A DNA stretch of 64,000 bases from Coleofasciculus sp. FACHB-T130 (lineage in GTDB: Bacteria; Cyanobacteriota; Cyanobacteriia; Cyanobacteriales; FACHB-T130), in the NCBI RefSeq assembly GCF_014695375.1, contig NZ_JACJOG010000051.1, positions 61,035 to 125,034 of the forward strand. Direction: 5' to 3'. The notes beneath the pieces are model-generated. The model ran no database searches, had not been told where the DNA came from, and saw only the letters and a program-made list of their open reading frames with translations. Numbering within the stretch: the first letter of the stretch is position 1; each line of letters opens with the position of its first letter. Below, piece after piece: positions 56,065 to 64,000 of the stretch. The position numbers and the translations under genes are program-made.

Positions 56065-57126
56065 TTAGCGATGGGGAAATAACTTCGGCTCTGTCGCTGA
56101 ATTTGTAGCTGCCTGGTTAGAGGTAGGTGGTGAAGCCGATGAAGTTGAGCGCAACTCTTGATAGAAACCAAGAACTTTTTCTGTATAAGGGCCGGTTTCG
56201 TTGCTGTTATAGCGGGTCGGATCGCCCGTCATCCACCAGGAAGCCGCCCGTTGTACCGCTACCACCTCATTGTTGCCACTCGCCTGAAACTCGTCCCGCA
56301 ACACGTCGCGCATGACACACACCAGAATGCTTCGTGCGGTTACGGGACTGCTTTCAAATTGCGCTGGTGTTAGTTCCCGATTGATACATTGTTGTGACCA
56401 GCCGGGTATATTGTCTGGTTTAACTTGCCACTCGCTGTACAGTCCATCATCAGCGGTGCCAGTTTGCGGTGCTGCCCGTCGTAACGCTTCCACCAGTGCC
56501 CCTACATGGGTATCAGAAATCTTTGCTGAATTGGTAGCCGCCGCCGTTGTGACAGGGGGTTTTGCGGGTGGCTGGTTTGAGGTGGGTGATGGTGATGGCG
56601 TGGGAGTTGGAGTTGGTTTAGCCGCTGGTTGGGTAGCAGGTTTGGGTGGGGTTGAGGCAGGCGGTACTGCGGATGAAGTTGAGCGCGACTGCTGGTAAAA
56701 ACCAGAAACTTTTTGGATGTAGGAAGCGATGTCTTTACTGTTATAGCGGGTGGGATCGCCTGTCATCCACCAAGCAGCCGCCCGTTGTACCGCTACGGAT
56801 TCATTGTTACCCGCCGCTTGATACTGTTGGCGAAGAATATTGCCCATGATGCACTCTACAACTTTCCGTGCGGTGGCGGGATTTGCTTCAAATTCCGCTG
56901 TGCTTAGGGAACGTCCGGTACATTGTTTTGACCAGGGGGAAATGTTGTTTGGTTTGATTTGCCAGTCGCTGTAGAGTCCATCGTCCTGTTTTCCGGTTTG
57001 GGGTGCTGCCTTCCTGAGCGCTTCTGCGAATGCCGCTACTTTAGCATCTGTTATCTGTGCTTGAGCGGGCAGTGCTGACAGCCCAACGCTGAGGATTGCT
57101 CCCCACAGTAACCACTGTAATCGCAT
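56065..57126 (-). CDS. Secreted protein with a duplicated 120-residue domain
   Basis: The 353-residue protein has a signal peptide (to about 23), a first domain (about 25-145), a Pro/Thr-rich linker with many TPTP words (about 150-200), and a second domain (about 203-325). Both have EALR(K/R)AAPQTG, DDGLYS(D/E)WQ(I/V)KP, AAGNN or ASGNN, AVQRAA(A/S)WWMTGDPTRYNS. The copies are so alike that the DNA is also repeated. The family is not recognised. It is probably a periplasmic or secreted protein. Confidence 0.82.
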   Translation of the reverse strand: MRLQWLLWGAILSVGLSALPAQAQITDAKVAAFAEALRKAAPQTGKQDDGLYSDWQIKPNNISPWSKQCTGRSLSTAEFEANPATARKVVECIMGNILRQQYQAAGNNESVAVQRAAAWWMTGDPTRYNSKDIASYIQKVSGFYQQSRSTSSAVPPASTPPKPATQPAAKPTPTPTPSPSPTSNQPPAKPPVTTAAATNSAKISDTHVGALVEALRRAAPQTGTADDGLYSEWQVKPDNIPGWSQQCINRELTPAQFESSPVTARSILVCVMRDVLRDEFQASGNNEVVAVQRAASWWMTGDPTRYNSNETGPYTEKVLGFYQELRSTSSASPPTSNQAATNSATEPKLFPHR

Positions 57127-57293
57127 GGCTTGCGTCCTACGAACTTAAAACTCTTTTTTATCCTAAGTGCTATTCAATGATGCGCGATCGCTCTTAGCTA
57201 TGAGAATGCGCTGAGAATGCGATCGCGACTCTTGCTTCAAAATTAGCGGATATCTTGGGATAATCCGTGGCTGTCGAAAAATCCTCAACCAGT

Positions 57294-58232
57294 ATGAGCA
57301 AACGACGCAAATTTCCCTGGACGCGATCGCTCAGTGCCATTGCCCTTAGTCTGGTGCTGTTGTCTCTGGGACTCTATGGTGTCTTCTATGGCGTTTCGTG
57401 TCTCAGTCGTCCACCCCGCACCGACGTTCAGCAACCGCTATTTCAAGGTATCGTTTATCGGCGCATTCCCCGCTCAACACCGCGCCCCCTAACGATCCAC
57501 GTTGTCACTATCGACCTAAAAGCGCCAGGAATTGGGGTGTTAGTAACGCCAGGAAAACCCACCCAAGGAAAAGAAACCGTAGCACAAACGACCAGTGACT
57601 TTTTGCGGGAATTTAACTTGCAATTGGCAATCAATGGTAGCTTTTTTTACCCATTCCAAGAGCAATGGCTGTTATATTATCCCCACAGCGGCGAACCCGT
57701 GAACGTATTGGGGCAGGCGATTTCTAACGGCGTCACCTACTCTGCGTTTGAGCGAGGCTGGCCCGTTTTGTGTTTTTCTCAGGATAATCGTGCCCAAATC
57801 AGCAAGACGAGTTGTCCTGCGGATACGGCTCAAGCTTTGGCAGGCGGCGAAATCATCATCGAACGCGGCAACTTAGTGGTGATGAAAGATAACCGCGATC
57901 AAAAAAAGTTATTTCCGCGCACAGTGGTTGCGACTGATGAAAGCGGCGAGAAATTGTGGTTAATTCTGGTTGATGGTCGCCAGCGTTTCTATAGTGAGGG
58001 CGTCAGTATAATTGAGCTGCAAAATATTCTTGCCGAGTTGGGTGTTTATCGGGCGCTGAACTTGGATGGCGGCGGTTCGACAACGCTGGTGGTAGCGCGT
58101 CCTGGAGGGAAGCCTAACGAAGTGTTAGGAGCATCGCTCAATTCACCGATTCATACTCGAATCCCCATGCGACAGCGCCCAGTGGCGAACCATCTGGGCT
58201 TTTATGCGCGACCGATAAGAATTAAAAATTAA
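57294..58232 (+). CDS. Phosphodiester glycosidase (NAGPA-like) family protein
   Basis: From ATG 57294 the protein has 312 residues; a GTG at 57267 would add nine. It has a membrane helix near 13-35 and an exported domain with IHVVTIDLKAPGIGV, LAINGSFFYPF and RALNLDGGGSTTLVV, the hallmark of the family that includes mammalian N-acetylglucosamine-1-phosphodiester alpha-N-acetylglucosaminidase. The expected reaction is removing a sugar from a phosphodiester on an exopolymer. The substrate is unknown. Confidence 0.88.
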   Translation: MSKRRKFPWTRSLSAIALSLVLLSLGLYGVFYGVSCLSRPPRTDVQQPLFQGIVYRRIPRSTPRPLTIHVVTIDLKAPGIGVLVTPGKPTQGKETVAQTTSDFLREFNLQLAINGSFFYPFQEQWLLYYPHSGEPVNVLGQAISNGVTYSAFERGWPVLCFSQDNRAQISKTSCPADTAQALAGGEIIIERGNLVVMKDNRDQKKLFPRTVVATDESGEKLWLILVDGRQRFYSEGVSIIELQNILAELGVYRALNLDGGGSTTLVVARPGGKPNEVLGASLNSPIHTRIPMRQRPVANHLGFYARPIRIKN

Positions 58233-58266
58233 AAATAAACAATCTTATTTTTTAATTTTTAATTTT
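58219..58266. terminator. AT-rich hairpin terminator between convergent genes
   Basis: AATTAAAAATTAAAAATAA pairs with TTATTTTTTAATTTTTAATT, with one extra T. It lies across the stop of the phosphodiester glycosidase gene and close to the stop of the MBL gene, so it probably ends both transcripts. Confidence 0.7.
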
Positions 58267-58273
58267 GCATTTT

Positions 58274-59128
58274 TTAATTTACCTGCACAATCATCCCTTC
58301 ACGGGCAAGGAACGAACCGGGCGAGACTTCTTGAACTTGTGTCTCAATTTGATCGAGAAAGTCATCGCTGTGGTTCGGTTCGTGGTGAAAGATTGCCAAC
58401 CGCTTGACACCTGCTGCCTGCGCTACTTTCACCCCTTCCTGCCAAGTAGAGTGCCCCCAGCCGACTTTGGGAGATTTGGGGTTGTTATACTCCTCATCGG
58501 TGTACATGGCATCGTAAATCAAGACATCGGCTTCGCGGGCTAAGTGCAGCACATTTTCATCTGGGCGATCCGGCAAATGTTCCGTATCCGTACAGTAGAA
58601 CACGGTGTGCCCCTGCCACGTCACCCGATATCCCATCGCGCCGTTGGGATGGTTCAGCGGGCCGGTTTCAATGGTGATATCATCCACCTGAAAGGTATCG
58701 CCACAAATTAACTCGTAAAATTTCAAGTCAGCTTCCATGCCTTGCAGGGGCACTGGAGAATTTGAGTGCATCACGCGATCGCAGAAATGCTGTTTCATGG
58801 AGTCTGCATCCGGTGGCACTGCCCCGTAGATGTGGAAGCAATTGCCCTCCATAAAAGCTGGCTTAAAAAATGGCACTCCTTGAATATGATCCCAGTGGTA
58901 GTGAGTAAAAAACATATAAGCTTCTACTAACTGCTGCTGGTTTATCAAATCCTTAGATAGAAGGCGCAAGCCGGTGCCGCCATCAAAGATCAGGCGTTTT
59001 CCACCGATTTGCATTTCTATACAAGAAGTATTGCCACCGTAGCGAACGGTATCTTTTCCAGGGGAGGGGATACTGCCTCGCACACCCCAAAACTGAAGCA
59101 AAAACTCGGAAGAAGGGCTGGTTTCCAT
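58274..59128 (-). CDS. MBL-fold metallo-hydrolase
   Basis: The 284-residue protein has the metal site THYHWDHIQG with His76, His78, Asp80 and His81, the start FWGVRGSIPSPG, VRYGGNTSC and GHSTWQEGVKVA. This start and core are typical of the VRGSIP-type MBL proteins, related to phosphodiesterases that cut cyclic nucleotides and RNase Z-like enzymes. Exact substrate unknown. It lies just after aroC. Confidence 0.9.
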   Translation of the reverse strand: METSPSSEFLLQFWGVRGSIPSPGKDTVRYGGNTSCIEMQIGGKRLIFDGGTGLRLLSKDLINQQQLVEAYMFFTHYHWDHIQGVPFFKPAFMEGNCFHIYGAVPPDADSMKQHFCDRVMHSNSPVPLQGMEADLKFYELICGDTFQVDDITIETGPLNHPNGAMGYRVTWQGHTVFYCTDTEHLPDRPDENVLHLAREADVLIYDAMYTDEEYNNPKSPKVGWGHSTWQEGVKVAQAAGVKRLAIFHHEPNHSDDFLDQIETQVQEVSPGSFLAREGMIVQVN

Positions 59129-59135
59129 TTCACTC

Positions 59136-60230
59136 TCAAGGCTTTAAAGTACCGCACTGACCCTGATGGCGTAGCAAATGATCGCAAAGCACCAAAGCCA
59201 CCATTGCCTCTACCATAGGCACCGCTCTGGGCAAAACGCAAGGGTCGTGACGCCCCTTAGCTGCTAGTATAGTCTCTTCACCCTCGCGGGTCACGGTGCG
59301 CTGTTCTTTGCGAATGGTGGCTGTTGGTTTAAATGCCACCCGAAGAATAATATTTTCTCCGTTGGAGATGCCCCCCTGAATCCCGCCGGAACGGTTCGTT
59401 TTGGTGCGAATTTCGCCGGTTTCATCAATCGAGAATTCGTCATTATGCTCGCTGCCCGATAACAAAGTACCGGCAAAACCAGAACCAATTTCAAATCCCT
59501 TACTTGCTGGTAGAGACATGACACCTTTAGCCAGGTCTGCTTCCAGCTTATCAAATACTGGCGAACCTAGCCCTTTGGGTAGATGACGGGCAACACATTC
59601 TACAACTCCGCCGATAGAGTCGCCTTCTCGCCCTACCTGCTCAATTTTTTCAATCATCCGCTCTGCACATTCGGCGTCCGGACAGCGGACAATATTACTT
59701 TCTACTTGTTCTAAAGTGACAGTGTTGGGATCGACAACGCCTTCTAAGTCTTTGATGCGCTTGACATAGGCGATGATTTCAACTCCAGCAACTTGATGAA
59801 GGATTTTTTTAGCGATCGCGCCAGCAGCTACTCGTCCAATTGTCTCCCGCGCTGAGGATCTGCCGCCACCTTGCCAGTTGCGAATTCCATATTTAGCATC
59901 GTAAGTCGCATCAGCATGAGAAGGGCGATATTTCTGCGCCATCTCATCATAATCTTGGGGGCGAGTGTCCTTGTTTCGCACCAAAATTGCGATTGGCGTT
60001 CCCAGGGTTTTGCCTTCAAATACGCCGGAAAGAATTTCGCAGGTGTCAGCTTCTTTGCGGGGTGTGACGATTTTACTTTGTCCCGGACGCCGCCGATCGA
60101 GTTCTACCTGAATTTCTTCGGCAGAAATTTCCAATTGCGGTGGACACCCATCGATAATCACCCCGACGCCACCGCCGTGGGACTCGCCAAATGTAGTGAT
60201 GCGAAATAGATGCCCGAAGGTATTGCCCAT
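59136..60230 (-). CDS. aroC: Chorismate synthase
   Basis: The 364-residue protein has [19 protein letters not shown], the [21 protein letters not shown] motif and [14 protein letters not shown]. It converts EPSP to chorismate with reduced FMN, the last step of the common aromatic pathway. Length is normal. Confidence 0.97.
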   Translation of the reverse strand: MGNTFGHLFRITTFGESHGGGVGVIIDGCPPQLEISAEEIQVELDRRRPGQSKIVTPRKEADTCEILSGVFEGKTLGTPIAILVRNKDTRPQDYDEMAQKYRPSHADATYDAKYGIRNWQGGGRSSARETIGRVAAGAIAKKILHQVAGVEIIAYVKRIKDLEGVVDPNTVTLEQVESNIVRCPDAECAERMIEKIEQVGREGDSIGGVVECVARHLPKGLGSPVFDKLEADLAKGVMSLPASKGFEIGSGFAGTLLSGSEHNDEFSIDETGEIRTKTNRSGGIQGGISNGENIILRVAFKPTATIRKEQRTVTREGEETILAAKGRHDPCVLPRAVPMVEAMVALVLCDHLLRHQGQCGTLKP

Positions 60231-60325
60231 AATACTTAAGGAGGATGCATAGCGATTTGTATCTTAACAGCGATCGCGATTGAGATGGGGAGCGATCGCG
60301 CATCTCGCTGCAACTGTTTTTATTT

Positions 60326-60367
60326 AAACGAACCGCCAAGACGCAGAGAACGCAGAGGTAAGAGTAG
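60326..60367. repeat. Dispersed CGAACCGCCAAGACGCAGAG repeat
   Basis: CGAACCGCCAAGACGCAGAG, then AACGCAGAGG, in the gap between the NACHT gene and aroC. It resembles the reverse complement of the element at 20364-20417, so both appear to belong to one intergenic repeat family. Confidence 0.55.
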
Positions 60368-60392
60368 AGAGAAGCGATCGCTTGTACCACGC

Positions 60393-63300
60393 TTATTTTT
60401 TCAGTTCCTCTATCTGTCCATCAGCATTCACACGCACTCCAGCACGCCTGCTAACGTTATAAAGCGCTTGGTAGATGGCATTCCGCAAAAACTCGTCTTG
60501 TGTAGATTCCATTACTGATGTCATTTCTCGCAGAGCCTTGACTGTTTCTAGGTCATCTCCTACTTTCGCAATTGCAGTAATGATTCCAATTTGCCCTAAT
60601 TCATCAATGCCGTACTTCTTGCGTTCAGCAAGTAGCTCTCGTAGATCGGGCAGCAATGCTTTGGTAGCAAAGTTTTGCATGGAGAGTAATAACATTCCTT
60701 TGCCAACATCAAAAAATGTTATCTGCACCTGCCCACGAGCTATGGCTAATACTTGATGAGCTATTTCCTCAGGCTTATACTCATATAGGGCGTTAATGAT
60801 TTCAATTATTGACGGTTTTCCCTGGTTTTTTAAAGTTATCTTCTCTTTTAATTTTTCTATCAAAATCTGCTTTACAGAATTATCCCCGAAGCCGTTGAGA
60901 ACACGAGTTATCCTCCTCCACAAATAGCCTGACTGACTGTAATTTCCCAATTTCAGGCTGGGTGGCACAACTTGGTTTTCTAAAGCATTACGAAGATGGG
61001 GGATGCTTTCCCTCACTCCCCAAGTTCCAAGTGTTGCTGCTATGCCCATTCTGACACCGTCGTTGATGTCTTGGCTTTCGAGAATTTCCATCAAGGAATC
61101 TTTTGCAGTTTCTTGCAGACCTTCAAGAGATTCCGTCAACAGCCACCTTACTTGCCAGTCAATTGTTTCATCCCTAAGCTTTTCTAAGATTGGATTAGTC
61201 AAAGATGGATCGTTTAGGTCTTTTAGAGCTTGGGCAATTTCTGACTTAATCTTTAGGTCAGTAGTTGTATCCAAGAACATATCTAGAAGTGAAGAAGCAA
61301 CCTTTTTATCACCTATCTTGCCCAAAGCTTGAATAATTTGTCCCCTAGTATTGGGTTCTTTCTCGGTCTCTAGCAGGTCTCGCAGACTATCAACTGCAAA
61401 CGTTGCTTTTAAAGCACCAAGGGCCCCTACAATGCTCAAGCGAACCAATGAATCCAGTTCGAGGTGATTGTTCAAGAGTCCCAGCAAGCTTTGAGCCACG
61501 CTCCGATCGCCGATATCCCCAAAGGCTTTGGCAATGCTCTCGCGGCGATCTGATGGCTCGATACTTTTGTCTGTCAGCATCTCCAGCAATTCGTTGATAA
61601 GGGCTTTGTCACCAATCTCGATCAAAACTCTAGCTGCCCGATCCCAATCGAATTCGTAGGGCGAGGTTAGCAGCAAATTTTTAACATCGGCAATAATGCG
61701 ATCGCGCAAACCATTCATCAGAATTTGAGGAGTACCTGCCAGACAACGTGCTGCTAAGAGCAAATCGCTGTGGAAACGGTCATCGTTCGCCGCTAAGTTA
61801 CCTTCTGGTAATTCTGGTAAACCTGTGGAATGTCCCAAGATACCCAGCAACAGTGGTGTGGCATCCTTTAACATCTCAGACAGCAGCAGGATGACTTCTT
61901 CCCACCAAGGCTCGTGGCGATGAACAATAACCTCTGACAACGCAGCTGCACCGTTGTCCTTAACTGCTAGGGCTGCAAAATATTCTTGAAATGTCAAATG
62001 CACAAACCCATACCACCCATGCGCTTGCACCTTCAGCAGCCCATGCTGAGCAGCAATTTCATCCAAGATGGCTTTGTTGTCTTCTCGCGGGATATTTATC
62101 GTTGGCAAGAAATCGGCAATCAACTCCAGCAACTCATCTTCGGGGAAGTAGCGTTTTCCTGACTTGTGGAAATGCCAAGCCACCTCCTTCAAAAGATTGC
62201 GTTTGCCATCTGTACTAAACTGGCTGAATCGCTTGATGTCTCGATGGGAATCCCACTCTTTCAGTAACACTGTTAGGCATCGTTTGTATAACTCAGCGCG
62301 ACGCTCCGGCAATTCTAAATCTTCTTGGTAAACAATGGCAATCAGAGAGAGGATCAGCGGGTTCGCTGCCAGTATCTGCATTCGCAAATTCTTTTCCAGT
62401 GCTTGCCGTAGTCCTTCAGCCTTATCGGAGTTTGATTTAAACCAAAGATTGACAAACTCCTGAATCTGCTCCCAACTGAAATCCAGCACTTCCAGCGTCT
62501 GAAATCCTTTCAATCCTCCGCGCCAGCCAGCTTTTCGACAAGTTACCACAATGGGAGCAGCAGAAAACAGCGTCGCTAGTCGATTAATTTCATCAGCCAC
62601 CCGCTTGTAAGCGGCTTGAGCCTCTTCCTGAGTTCCACCACCCAGCACCTCGTCGAGTCCATCTAACAACAGCGCGGCTTTGCCATCATCTAGCTGTTGC
62701 TCTAGGTAAGGGAGAGCATTGCTAAAGCCATAGCGCTTCTCCCACTCATCAGCTATGAAATCGAGCAAATCATTTTTCTTGCTTTCTACAAATTTGCCTA
62801 GTTCCACATAAACAGGCAAATAGGGCAATTTTGGTTCAGCCTGTTTAGCCATTTGGAGCGCTAAATACCGCTGCATCGTAGTTTTGCCAGCACCCGGATC
62901 GCCCAACACTACCATGCGTCGGAATTTCACCAAGGTATCTTCTGGCGAGAGGGCAATTTCTGCCTGTTTTACTATGTGTAGCTGGGAGCGTCGCAGCAGT
63001 TGGCTGGGTTCTCCCGCTGCCAGTGGTGCCATTTCTTCGTCTTTGGCATAGCGCAGGGTTTCTTCTTCCCGCACTTGCAATTGCACATAGATGCTCTCCA
63101 AGTTTACAGAAGACGGCACGTTGGGCAAATCGCAAATACTCAGATGACAGAGTTCTTGCTTCAGTTTTTCGTAGTAGGCTTTAACGCTTTTTGCCTCTGC
63201 TGCTACCTTTGCAGTTGCTTGTTCTTCTTCTTCTTTCTTTTTTTGTTCTGCCTGTAACCGCAGCTTATACCGCTCCAAAGCTCGCGGAGCGTAAATAGCT

Positions 63301-63644
63301 ATAAGCCCAGCTATAGTCGCTCCTAATAGCACACCAAGAATTGCAACCCAATTACCAGCAGTTGCTTCCCAAAAGTTCCAAGTGGGTGTTGTGGATTGAG
63401 GGGAGTTCGTTGTTTGTGAAGCACCCAAATTGGATGATTGTGAAGGCGAGGGCGTTTGCGTAGATGAGGCAGCTGGCTTCGTTGTAGCGGTAGGCTTTAG
63501 TGCGGGAGAAGATTTCGCAGTAGGTGAGGCGACTGGACTGGCTGCGGGTGGTTTTGGATTTTGGGCAACACTCGTACTTGCCAGTAAAAAGCTAAATAAG
63601 ACTGTACTAGAGGCAAAAACGCGCTTTTGATTTCCCGGCTTCAT
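60393..63644 (-). CDS. Membrane-anchored NACHT NTPase with HEAT repeats
   Basis: The 1083-residue protein has a signal-like segment (about 9-27), a Pro/Ser/Thr-rich stretch to about 90, a membrane helix (99-118), a charged coil (125-160), and then a NACHT NTPase: Walker A GDPGAGKTT at 248-256 and Walker B LLLDGLDEV at 325-333. The C-terminal half (about 680-1070) is an array of HEAT-like repeats (LVRLSIVGALGALK, RGQIIQALGKIGDKK). NACHT-HEAT proteins are often signalling or defence ATPases. The N-terminal topology suggests an anchored sensor with the ATPase in the cytoplasm. Partner and ligand are unknown. Confidence 0.9.
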   Translation of the reverse strand: MKPGNQKRVFASSTVLFSFLLASTSVAQNPKPPAASPVASPTAKSSPALKPTATTKPAASSTQTPSPSQSSNLGASQTTNSPQSTTPTWNFWEATAGNWVAILGVLLGATIAGLIAIYAPRALERYKLRLQAEQKKKEEEEQATAKVAAEAKSVKAYYEKLKQELCHLSICDLPNVPSSVNLESIYVQLQVREEETLRYAKDEEMAPLAAGEPSQLLRRSQLHIVKQAEIALSPEDTLVKFRRMVVLGDPGAGKTTMQRYLALQMAKQAEPKLPYLPVYVELGKFVESKKNDLLDFIADEWEKRYGFSNALPYLEQQLDDGKAALLLDGLDEVLGGGTQEEAQAAYKRVADEINRLATLFSAAPIVVTCRKAGWRGGLKGFQTLEVLDFSWEQIQEFVNLWFKSNSDKAEGLRQALEKNLRMQILAANPLILSLIAIVYQEDLELPERRAELYKRCLTVLLKEWDSHRDIKRFSQFSTDGKRNLLKEVAWHFHKSGKRYFPEDELLELIADFLPTINIPREDNKAILDEIAAQHGLLKVQAHGWYGFVHLTFQEYFAALAVKDNGAAALSEVIVHRHEPWWEEVILLLSEMLKDATPLLLGILGHSTGLPELPEGNLAANDDRFHSDLLLAARCLAGTPQILMNGLRDRIIADVKNLLLTSPYEFDWDRAARVLIEIGDKALINELLEMLTDKSIEPSDRRESIAKAFGDIGDRSVAQSLLGLLNNHLELDSLVRLSIVGALGALKATFAVDSLRDLLETEKEPNTRGQIIQALGKIGDKKVASSLLDMFLDTTTDLKIKSEIAQALKDLNDPSLTNPILEKLRDETIDWQVRWLLTESLEGLQETAKDSLMEILESQDINDGVRMGIAATLGTWGVRESIPHLRNALENQVVPPSLKLGNYSQSGYLWRRITRVLNGFGDNSVKQILIEKLKEKITLKNQGKPSIIEIINALYEYKPEEIAHQVLAIARGQVQITFFDVGKGMLLLSMQNFATKALLPDLRELLAERKKYGIDELGQIGIITAIAKVGDDLETVKALREMTSVMESTQDEFLRNAIYQALYNVSRRAGVRVNADGQIEELKK

Positions 63645-63786
63645 AATCTTTGGAGGTTACTCGCGATCGCTTTCTTGACCAATCTAGCTCTTCTGATAAT
63701 GTGGTCGGGACAGCCGATAGTGAACAATAGCTGTTTTGGCGCGGTCGCTTCTTGTACGTCCTTTGCTTTCTCTATCTCCTCAAACA

Positions 63787-63815
63787 AAAAACGCCCCCCT
63801 TGCGGAGAGCGTTTT
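63787..63815 (-). terminator. Terminator of psbA
   Basis: AAAAACGC (63787-63794) pairs with GCGTTTT (63809-63815), with a GC-rich inner stem. On the minus strand the hairpin is followed by a T run. It lies about 25 bases after the psbA stop. Confidence 0.85.
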
Positions 63816-63838
63816 GATTTAGCTAGAGCTTCTAGCGA

Positions 63839-64000
<162 letters not shown>

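Noticed and set aside
56312..56698. 128-codon plus-strand frame inside the duplicated-domain gene
   Set aside because: Antisense shadow of a repeated, biased coding region.

Overview
The window is a piece of a cyanobacterial chromosome. Plastocyanin, cytochrome c6, PsbV and PsbV2 lie side by side, and the 3' end of psbA (D1) is at the right edge. A cyanoexosortase gene, a Ycf23-type gene and very many HIP1 octamers (GCGATCGC) agree with this. Heptamer tandem repeats, an HpsE-like glycosyltransferase and an exopolysaccharide export locus suggest a filamentous form, but the sequence does not fix genus or species. No tRNA, rRNA, CRISPR array, intact insertion sequence or prophage was seen.

Left part (1-20.4 kb): a phytochrome-type GAF sensor cut by the edge, a NADAR hydrolase, a TPR lipoprotein, a geranylgeranyl-reductase-family flavoprotein, frr-pyrH, a redoxin, agmatinase, an alpha/beta hydrolase, an LCP cell-wall enzyme, a serpin coupled to a small membrane protein, a secreted subtilase, rpe, three small stress-type or unknown genes, and uvrB. 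After uvrB there is a gene-poor stretch (20.3-21.5 kb) holding a truncated Uma2 remnant.

Middle part (21.5-36.9 kb): an exopolysaccharide locus on the plus strand (HpsE-like glycosyltransferase, sugar aminotransferase, cyanoexosortase A, its partner protein, a Wza-like export protein and a Wzc-like co-polymerase). A possible structured RNA lies in front of the Wza-like gene. Next, on the minus strand, come rhomboid, petJ, petE, psbV2 and psbV, then accD, prepilin peptidase and leuB. The 3' end of leuB was remodelled by a 26-bp tandem duplication.

Right part (37-64 kb): an ABC transporter with two tandem homologous permeases, a SucCD-like pair whose alpha subunit lacks the catalytic histidine, an SDR, a large one-pass membrane protein, FetB, a second DegT-type aminotransferase, Ycf23, a Ser/Thr kinase, an SH3-type protein, an isomerase-only GlmS relative, a secreted protein with a duplicated domain, a phosphodiester glycosidase, an MBL hydrolase, aroC, and a 1083-residue membrane-anchored NACHT-HEAT protein before psbA.

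Candidates for undescribed biology are the SucCD-like pair, the membrane NACHT-HEAT protein, the serpin/subtilase neighbourhood, and the predicted RNA in the exopolysaccharide locus. All functional statements are inferred from motifs and family knowledge; no database search was run.
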